From assembly GCF_958979055.1 (NCBI RefSeq), contig NC_084891.1:22818001-22882000 (forward strand): a stretch of 64,000 nucleotides of DNA, given 5' to 3'. The stretch comes from Alnus glutinosa (lineage: Eukaryota > Streptophyta > Magnoliopsida > Fagales > Betulaceae). The position numbers were made by a program, and so were the translations under genes. Position 1 is the first letter of the stretch. Each line of letters starts with the position of its first letter. This document shows positions 57,002 to 64,000 of the stretch, one piece after another. The notes under the pieces are model-generated. The model worked only from the letters and a program-made list of their open reading frames with translations. It was not told the origin of the DNA and did not search any database.

Positions 57002-57368
57002 TACCGGTGAGCATGAGAGTGGAGGACTCGGGGAAGTTGAACCTATTAGCGAGCAAGTACTTCATGCACTTGGCGTCGGTGATACAACCCTTGAGCTCGT
57101 GCCGGGAGTTCTTGTAGGTAATGCCGCAGATGACGGCCCGCTTGCGGCCGTGGAAGGAGGGAGAGGGGCCGGGAGGGGCGTGGTTGTAAGGAGATGGGGC
57201 CATGGATGGTGCGGCCCCGTACGGGGGGTGGGTGGAAGGTGGTGGTTGGAGGCTGCGAGGCTGGGCTATGCGGGTGATGGCATGGCAGATGGCGCAGCGG
57301 ATGGACTGGGCGCCTGGCGGCAGCTGTAGTGGCGTGTGGCAGTTTGAGCAGTTTACGAGCATTAACAT
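53374..57368 (-). CDS. MC1: Type I metacaspase with LSD1-type zinc finger (AtMC1-like), 360 aa, five exons
   Basis: Metacaspases are Arg/Lys-specific cysteine proteases; AtMC1 promotes hypersensitive cell death and clears protein aggregates. Exons are 57005-57368, 55746-56076, 55406-55526, 55114-55320 and 53374-53433 (1083 nt). An LSD1-like zinc finger with CxxC pairs (C7, C10, C25, C28; CSNCHTPLQLPPGA, IRCAICHAIT) is followed by a Pro-rich linker (about 35-72). The p20 domain begins GRKRAVICGITYKNSRHELK and has catalytic His160 (HYSGHGSQ) and Cys216 (DACHSGT). The p10 part includes SGCDDDQTSADTS and a Gly-rich loop, ending FDVYAKPFSL. Length matches AtMC1 (367 aa). The start could be either Met1 or Met3. 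Intron 4 contains a complete TRIM and a foldback element. GA/CT repeats flank exon 1. The frame is intact. Confidence 0.96.
54026..54349 (+). mobile_element. Complete TRIM retrotransposon (324 bp) with 5-bp duplication
   Basis: CATAT flanks it at 54021-54025 and 54350-54354. LTR1 is 54026-54140 and LTR2 54232-54349, both starting TGTTAAGAGTC and ending TTTATCA. The LTRs are similar but diverged by many substitutions. After LTR1 comes ATAGTATCAGAACTTC, a degenerate initiator-Met primer site (TGGTATCAGAGC), and before LTR2 the purine tract GTGAGGGGGCG. The internal region is only about 90 bp with no coding. It lies in metacaspase intron 4; since the gene is on the other strand the element is antisense to it. 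Confidence 0.9.
54653..54982. mobile_element. Foldback MITE in metacaspase intron 4
   Basis: The ends AGGCTAAACTATATTTTGGG and its partner AAAGGTATAGTTTAGCCT are inverted, and pairing continues inward through GGTTCTAATTTGGTCCCTAA against TTTAGGGACCAAATTAGAAC. No clear target duplication is seen. Element class is uncertain, perhaps Mutator-like. Confidence 0.7.
56950..57000. repeat. GA microsatellite next to metacaspase exon 1 donor
   Basis: A run of about 18 GA units (CT on the coding strand) lies at 56960-57000, only a few bases inside intron 1. A second GA run at 57422-57456 lies just upstream of the start codon, probably in the 5' UTR. Confidence 0.88.
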
Positions 57369-57639
57369 GATGATGGAGATGGGGATTGGTGAAGCTCAAA
57401 AGAAGTTGATGGAATTTGACACAGAGAGAGAGAGAGAGCGAGAGAGAGAGAGAGGGGGAGACAGAGAGAAATGTGATCGACGCTTTAGAGATACGGATAT
57501 GGGAAGGGAAGGAGAAAATGAACTTGTCATGAAAAGTCAAAAGTCTTCCCGAGCTTGGAAAAGGGCTTGCAAGGGGCTTTGCAAAGAAAGTGACAGACAA
57601 CTCAGTCAGGGACAATTCATTGGACTTTGACTTGCCAAA

Positions 57640-57983
57640 TTGCCAAATGTGTGTTTCATGTGATGCTTTCTTTCTTGGGTAAATATAATTTAACACTTCC
57701 TTTTCCTTTTTTTTTTTCTTTTTTTTTTTTTTTCTTTTTTTTTTTTTTTTAATTTTAATTTTCACTTCTCAAAAAAAAAAAATTAACTTCAAAATATTTT
57801 TACATTTTTTACTTTTTATATCACATAACTAATATTTTTATTATTATTATTCAAATAAAAAAACATTTTTTTCCCACTTTTTTCATACAATTTTTTTCTA
57901 CTTTATATTACATTGATTACTGCTTATTACTATTAAAAAAAAAAAAAAAAAACCACTTCATCAGTTTTTACCAAACACGCCTA
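57640..57983. other. Pyrimidine-rich spacer upstream of the metacaspase
   Basis: T/C homopolymer tracts (57700-57750) are followed by AT-rich sequence. No gene is seen; the metacaspase promoter is expected between about 57470 and here. Confidence 0.5.
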
Positions 57984-58529
57984 TTTTTTATAAAGCATTG
58001 TGAACTGATAGGTATGACATTCAAACTTGTCAAACCGTCAATTTGTTATAATTAAGCCCATTAGTTAGTGTTGACCGATTGTTTGGGTAAAAAAAATAAA
58101 ATCATATTTGACCAAATTCTTTCATAAATACCTCGTTTTAACTCTTCAAAAAAAAATAAAAAATAAAAAAAATTTACCCTCTTATAATTTTTAATCAATA
58201 ATTTTTTTTTTTAAAAAAAACATGTAGTTAAGCCACTCCCCGCTACCATGGGGTGGCTAGCGGCTACCCTCCATGGTTTGGGGGTGGCTCACGACCCACC
58301 CCAAGGCCCCAACCACATTTGAGATGGCATTTTTGGGTGTTTTATTTTTATTTTATTTTTTTAAAATTTTAAAATTTCGTTTTTATTATACTTTTTGTTT
58401 GTTTAAAAAAAAATGAAGGGTATTATAAGAAGGATGATAGTAATTAAATGAGTATCTTAAATGTAACAAATTGATAGTTTGATATATCTAAGTGTCATAC
58501 CTGCCAATATGTGAAGCTTTATAAAAAAT
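57984..58529. mobile_element. Probable MITE with about 45-bp inverted ends
   Basis: On the left, ATTTTTTATAAAGC...GATAGGTATGACA then CAAACCGTCAATTTGTTA; on the right, TAACAAATTGATAGTTTG...TGTCATACCTGCC...GCTTTATAAAAAAT. The inverted match is imperfect and I found no clear target duplication. A GC-rich inner patch at 58225-58310 has GGGGTGGCT palindromes reminiscent of the 51616 element. Confidence 0.6.
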
Positions 58530-60244
58530 GGATGTTGATTGATGGACTTAAAGTATATTTAACCCATCTTTCTTTCTTTCAATTTTTTTTTTCTTTTTAC
58601 GTTGAACTAGCTTTTTTAAAAAATGAAAAATAAAAAATCAAAGGTTTATATTTTCTTTATTTTGTACTAGATTGAAAAATGCACTGTAAATTCAGTTTCA
58701 ATTTGCCCTAGGAATTGGTCAAAAATTGGAAAAAAAGAAAAAGAAATGCATGGCTAGTTCATGCACACTACGGAAGACTCAAAAGCTGAATTCGGATGAT
58801 AGTTACTAATTAGTTTGGAATGATTGTGTGCGGCTGCGCTCCAAATTAAACTCACTGAGCTCACCCGGTTAGACTTGCCTCCGACTTCCAAGCGGTAGAA
58901 GCAGCTCCAAATCTATGAATCCTTGTCCTTCAAATTCAACGTCTTTGAGACCATCCGATTATACATGCACGTTAAAGGACAATTTTTAACTAAAAATTAT
59001 CATTTTGAATATTGAATTAATTTGAACCTCCCAGATTGTCGGTGGAAATTGGATGTTTAATTGTTTTTACTCTGTATCAGTTATTAATTTTACAATTTAT
59101 TCTTCTGTTTTGTATTTTTTTTTTTCACAAAAACTAATTAATATTTTATTAGATTCATTTACTAATTGCACTTTCTTATATTCATTGTGAATAAAAATCA
59201 TTAATTATACGAAGTTATGATAAATTTCAGTACGAGTCAAACTATGAAAAATTTCAACATCATTTTCAAGTGTTAAACAAATAATAATAATAAAAAAAAA
59301 AAATCATACTTAAAACTGATTAGCTAGAAGAAGGGACAACCTATCACATCTTAAAAATGCTGTGAGAACTTCGCATTAATTTAAAGTCAAAGGAGGGTTA
59401 ATTTTGTTAGCAAAGTAAAACATATGTCAAATTTAAGCCAAAAAAGAAATATTATGCAGGTAGAAGCAGTTTTTGGTACAACCTGAAAGGCAATGGGTTA
59501 CCTGCAAAATAGTAAAAGAGTCAAAGGATTAGCCGGTCAGGAATCGGGGACACTCTGATACTTAAGTTAGTGTGTTTGTTTGGAGTGGAAATAGAGCAAT
59601 GAACTAGGGTTTTTGAGAAAAATTGTCTCTTTTAATTTATAAAGTTTTTTTTTTTGGCAGTTGAGCCCTTGTAGTCGTCCCAAGTTCATGTAATGGTTCT
59701 ATGTTCACATAGTAGTTGAGAGATAATCTCAATTGCAATATCTTGAATATTTCCGATATTCAAATTCTAATATCCCTCTTTATGTACTATTTAAGATGGA
59801 TAGTCGTTGTCATCCATCTAACAACTTATTCGAATTGGATTTGGTTGAGTGAGACCATAGTGGTATTTTATCCCCAACAAGTATGAATAGTTATGTTTGC
59901 ATGAACAATATATGACAATAAATTTGGAATTTGATATCATCAGTCAAGAATTGATAGAACTTGATCAGTTCATGATTTTCAATTAGATTTTAGCTGTTGA
60001 TGCCATTTAAAGAGCATAACTCTTCTCATGAGGTCAATTAGATGCTTTTTTTACAAGCATTAGTCTCTTAAATTTCATGTGTGCCCAAGAGAACAAAATA
60101 TTTACATTTATATAAAATGCAAACAAAGGCATTCTTAAAATCTTGACAACTGCAAGATAATAAGCAAACAACAGTATTGTGCACATGAAATTTTCCTTGG
60201 TCACAACAGATATTTTACAAGGACAGCAAACATATTTTACAAGG

Positions 60245-60288
<44 letters not shown>

Positions 60289-60439
60289 ATTTATCTTACA
60301 AACTTCAACTACTACACATTTGGCCATCAGGCACTTGAAATGACAGAGTAAGTTGCCTTTTGATACCCTCTAGTAACCAAACGAGTTTCAAAATTTTCTC
60401 ATACCAACCAGGTGCAGCAGAGCTCTATCACACGTCCAG
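58530..60439. other. Spacer between metacaspase and the Plus-3 gene
   Basis: This is AT-rich DNA with no convincing gene. 59460-59580 contains a motif (ATACTTAAGTTAGTG) also present near 24990. A run of about 38 A lies at 60248-60286. The 3' UTR of the Plus-3 gene occupies the right end. Confidence 0.5.
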
Positions 60440-61282
60440 TTAATTATTGGGAGCTTTTTCACATTCCAACGATGATTCCGAGCAAAAACCTTCTTCTTCG
60501 TTGATTTCCAAGGAGGCTGCAGAATCAGATTTGAGCTCTTCAACTTCTGCAATGACCTTCGGCGGCTGCTTTAATAACTGTTCCTGTTCCGATGGCTTCT
60601 TAAGCAATTCTCTTTTGTCTAAATATTGAAATAATGTTGCAAATAAAGCTGGTTAAGGTCCAGTTCAATTTATTGAGTTGAACACAGCATCCTGAAACAT
60701 TCACACACACAGATGCTTGCACGCTTACTCAATCATACACACACATGCACAAGCAACAACTAGTTTTACAATAATGCATGGAGCACAATAAGAAATCCCA
60801 TCAGAAAATACCTGATCACATATAGTCAACATACAGGGAGAAAGCATAACAGCATAACAACAATTTTAGGATTATACAATAAGTTCCTTTTTCCTTTTTT
60901 TGAAATTTTAATGCTGGTTCAAGAGTGGTTCCGTTTAGTAGTTTAGTAGAGGGTGTGTTCAAAGTTCAATAATCAGTCATTATGTATTTCATAGTGATAT
61001 GTTACAAGTGCTGACTTATAACATGAAAGGATATTCTGCTCTCCATCCTTTCTCGTTTGCCCGATCAATGCAGTTTTGTAGTTTGACTAGCTCCTTCTCA
61101 ATCCACTGAACAACAGCACTTCCATATACGTCAGAAATGATCACAAACAAAAAAAGAAAAAGAAAAAGAAAAAAGAAAGCAATATTTCTGTTCCTATTGA
61201 TAGAACTCCAGAGATATGCTGTAGATGAATAGCGCTCTGAAATCTTTCACATTTTTTTTTTATCCATTTTGGAGTGGATTTT

Positions 61283-61313
<31 letters not shown>

Positions 61314-61613
61314 GGGCGGGTGGGGGGAGGAGAGGAATAGCACATAATATATATTCTCTAGGAATAACATAATGTATTTTTGGAAGCAATAAATAACATT
61401 AATCAAGGAAATTTACATGCTTTGTTATATCCTCATGCAGACTTCTGGCCTTCTGTTCAAGCTCCACCTATCAAAGTTACATTTGGTTAAGAGCTTGCAA
61501 CTTTTAACTATCTCTAAGAAAAGACACGAATGCTTGTGAATAGAAGAACTTACAATAGTAGGTTTCTTTAGCAGGCCGGTTCCAACCATCTTTCTCAAAT
61601 CCTCACATTCTTC
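60440..61613 (-). CDS. C-terminal part of SWIB/Plus-3 (possibly GYF) domain protein, 5' exons outside the window
   Basis: Four 3' exons are visible: 61554-61613 (EECEDLRKMVGTGLLKKPTI), 61417-61467 (VELEQKARSLHEDITKH), 61035-61105 (WIEKELVKLQNCIDRANEKG then WRAE) and 60440-60635 (LFQYLDKRELLKKPSEQEQ...). They end with an acidic tail, ECEKAPNN and a stop; 378 nt, 125 residues. This pattern follows the Plus-3 domain in plant nuclear proteins such as Arabidopsis At5g08430 and NERD, linked to chromatin and RNA polymerase-associated processes; the exact member and role are inferred. The last intron (60636-61034) is apparently of the U12 AT-AC class; only with that splicing does the family sequence RAELFQYLDKRELL read through. 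Upstream exons (SWIB, Plus-3) are not found in 61614-64000 and must lie further left on this strand. Confidence 0.85.
60636..61034 (-). other. U12-type AT-AC intron
   Basis: On the minus strand the intron starts ATATCCTTTC, a perfect U12 AT-AC donor, and ends TTTGCAAC. A U12 branch-point match GACCTTAAC (60652-60660) lies with its A 17 nt before the acceptor. Splicing GA|ATATCCTT...GCAAC|A gives codon GAA and then LFQYLDKRELL in frame. The only GT-AG alternatives (GTTATA donor or TTTAG acceptor) break the frame. Confidence 0.85.
61290..61330. repeat. Poly-G tract
   Basis: A G run of about 24 follows a T run, in an intron of the Plus-3 gene. Its length is unreliable. Confidence 0.9.
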
Positions 61614-61619
61614 CTGCAA

Positions 61620-62900
61620 AAAGTACTATGCAACCAAGTAAGCAATGTTCTTCGGAAGGGGGCAATGCTCATATGAGTGGAAAGTTTTGGAACTTAATCA
61701 TTACATATACATAGTGGGGAAGAGCAATAATGGCAGAACAGCATATCTTGTAAGGTAAGACCAATAAGAGTATCTATATGCAATATCTGTTACATATATA
61801 ATGAACCATTTGTTTTATTCATGCAAATTTGATAAAATCAGGTAGTTGATTAAAAGGTTAGTCACTGATGAGTTACATGCATGAACACATTTTTGTGTGT
61901 CTACACATGCCTATATTCACATTTGTGCACCGTGTCAAATGTTTAATGGTTTTTCCCATGTAATACTGGGTACATTTAATGGAATCTGAATATTCACTGA
62001 GTTGATTTAAGACAGACTCTTGAACAAAATGATTAATCACAACATAATGGGCTTGTTTGCTAAGGCTTTCTACGACTGTTTTTTGTTTTTTGCTTTTTAG
62101 TAAAAATCAAAAGCCTAACAGCTCAACACACAAAACACTAAAAACTACTTTCACATTTATGTCACATCACAACTAAAAAGCAAAAAGTATCTTATAAAAA
62201 GCATTAACATACGAGCCCGATATTTTTCATGAAAGAAAAAAAAATTTACAGAAGAGGTATCAAAATGTTTATAATATAATTTATGACTGAAATCTCAAAT
62301 TTCTACGTAATTAACAAAACCTTTTGTAGCCAAGCCATACCTATCATGCTTTGAAAGGAGGTCTTGGATCCAACCCATGGAAGGGAAGGATTTTAGGAGT
62401 GGGGAGAACCATCCCCCAGTTTGTAGCCTACTATTGCTGTTTGATGCAAAAAAAGGGAGGATTATTACAAAAGTAGAAATGTAAAAAGAAGCAAAAATAT
62501 TAATGCTAATGCAGGCACTCTGTCAGAATATCCAACTTGCCTTTCCTCATAATGTATTTCTAATTTGGACCTTTCAAAACATACTATTGATTACTTTTTG
62601 GGTTCCCACTACATTTCAGTTTATTGGTGATGGTCTTCTTCCCACACCATGGGAGTAGCCAAAGTGGTGACTCTTTGTAACTGTAAGTTGCCATAACAAT
62701 TATACCAAAACAAGATTCTGACAAATACAACTAAATAGTCACTGATGACTGTAAAGCACCATGGTCCTTCAACAAGACTAAATATGTTTTAAACCCCAAG
62801 TTGTTACAAACAAGTTTACCAAATAGATTAATGATTAAGGCAATCACCACAGTTCAAGTCACTACAATCAAGATAAGTAGAAAATAAAATAGACACAGAG
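61620..62900. other. Probable intron of the Plus-3 gene
   Basis: AT-rich sequence with no exon that I can match to the family and no transposon with clear ends. Confidence 0.45.
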
Positions 62901-64000
62901 ATTTAGTGACAAAGTGACAACCTTTTGAAGAACTATTCTAAAGTAAAACCACTCCGGGGCCAGCCAACCCCAAAGGTATCCACCATGTAAAACTAACTCT
63001 TCATTGCTTCCCCTACAAACAGTACTTGCAGAAACCCAATTTGCAAGATTTCACGCCTTTCAACAAATTCTGCTTGTGAAGCTCAACCGTACAACGCTCA
63101 CCTAAATGGCTAAGCCACAAATGCCACAAATGCCACAATACTGTATCATCATTATATGATTAATCGATTATGCTGAAGTGGATGTTGCAACTACACCTGC
63201 AACTGTATTCATTCTTATACATATTGCCAATTTTCTAATCTTTCATTACCACCGAAGTACCTTTAATTATTTTCATAACTTTATCTCGGACTAAATAACT
63301 ATAGTCCAAAGAATCCAATGTGCCTAAAAATATCAAATTTTTCATAAGGTCTGGATAATATTAAATATTTAAGTGTTCCCACAACCCCAACAAATATCCT
63401 GACTTTTTATAGTGCCTATTTCAATAGCCTTACACGTAACATCATTACCCATCAGAATAGTACTAGCATTATGAGATTTAAACGTCTCAAACCATTGCTA
63501 TTTGGAAACATGATATGAGCAACCACAATCCATAATCCTGGAATCCATGAGAGAATTTGTACCTAAAGAAATTGAGAGAAGATCTGCGCAAATCTTCCAA
63601 ATCTTGTTTCATTACTTTGCAAAATCCTTTGTAGTACCCTTTTATGTGACTGCAAAATCTTTTGTGGTGCCCATTTTTTGTGACAACAATAGCACTCCAC
63701 ATCTTTTTCATCTGGTCAAAATTCTTCATCCTTTAGCAATCGTGATTTAGACTAAGACTGTCTACTTTTGTCATTATTCCCTTTAAACTTATCCCTTTCG
63801 TGCTTTGGCTCAAGCCTCACCACAAGCCTATCAATTTGATCATTAATAGGTTCTCTTGACATTTTATGTGACAAGAGAGCTCCAGTCAAATCTTCCAATT
63901 CTAGAGTTTCTTTTCACAAGATAATGCCGTAACCAAGTGATCATACGAAGAGTGAAGCTATGTTAACAGAAGTACCACTTTATCTTCTTCTTCTTCAATT
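62900..64000 (-). mobile_element. Degenerate Ty1/copia retrotransposon fragment, runs off the window
   Basis: On the minus strand, broken by stops and frameshifts, the order is: gag end (63990-63750: DKVVLLL, SSYDHLVTALSCEKKL), a decayed zinc-knuckle region (63720-63600), the protease motif MDCGCSYHVSK with TFKSHNASTILMGNDVTCK (63545-63430; cf. DSGCSYH), then pre-integrase (GTLDSLDYSYLVRDK, about 63310). At about 63130-63010 come remnants of the HKQNLLKG..CKLGFC block. Integrase and RT are absent. It probably sits in an intron of the Plus-3 gene. Confidence 0.82.

Noticed and set aside
57046-57765. A 239-residue open frame on the minus strand
   Set aside because: It runs out of frame through metacaspase exon 1 and its 5' microsatellites and begins in a homopolymer; the LSD1 finger and p20 sequence lie in the other frame.
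1-64000. CRISPR arrays, bacterial operons, organelle insertions or endogenous viral genes
   Set aside because: Nothing in the sequence shows regular spaced repeats, bacterial gene packing, long plastid or mitochondrial genes, or viral domains.

Overview
This window is nuclear DNA from a flowering plant, most likely a woody eudicot. I infer this from several things: interrupted genes with eudicot exon layouts, chloroplast-targeted proteins, xyloglucan enzymes, plant-type L1 LINEs, copia elements, a TRIM element, and many small DNA transposons in AT-rich spacers. I cannot name the species from sequence alone. Exon boundaries were placed by hand from GT/AG (or rarer) splice sites, reading phase and remembered family sequence.

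Protein-coding genes, in order: MED31 (first two coding exons, minus, 72-771); nuclear poly(A)-binding protein PABN (minus, 4438-16015), whose 7-kb third intron is full of LINE debris; a CDC20-type APC/C activator (plus, 26988-31154); FSD2-type chloroplast iron superoxide dismutase (minus, 31548-35898), tail to tail with CDC20; RAF2, a pterin-dehydratase-like Rubisco assembly factor (minus, 38196-40227); two tandem xyloglucan endotransglucosylase/hydrolase genes (minus, 41591-42647 and 45456-46501); a type I metacaspase of the AtMC1/LSD1-zinc-finger kind (minus, 53374-57368); and the last four exons of a SWIB/Plus-3 type protein (minus, 60440-61613) that continues past the window.

The genes do not form a pathway. 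They are ordinary housekeeping and stress genes: transcription (MED31), mRNA polyadenylation (PABN), cell cycle (CDC20), plastid redox and transcription (FSD2), Rubisco assembly (RAF2), cell wall (XTH pair) and cell death or protein quality control (metacaspase).

Much of the rest is transposon material, and many insertions still show both target-site duplications. Examples are two related hAT-type elements at 1893-2630 and 3238-4078, a tRNA-type SINE at 13083-13235, and CACTA elements at 18590-19731 and 25277-25571. Nested pairs include SINE-in-SINE and LINE-in-LINE inside FSD2 introns and a Mutator-like foldback inside a hAT element at 51019-52761. There is also a Mutator-like MITE upstream of FSD2, a Harbinger-like element with a 150-bp internal duplication at 47994-48864, and a complete 324-bp TRIM in a metacaspase intron.

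The most unusual gene-level observations are an apparent U12-type AT-AC intron in the Plus-3 gene (60636-61034) and a GC-AG intron in CDC20 (30562-30695). I found no CRISPR arrays, rRNA or intact tRNA genes, and no clear sign of a wholly new system.
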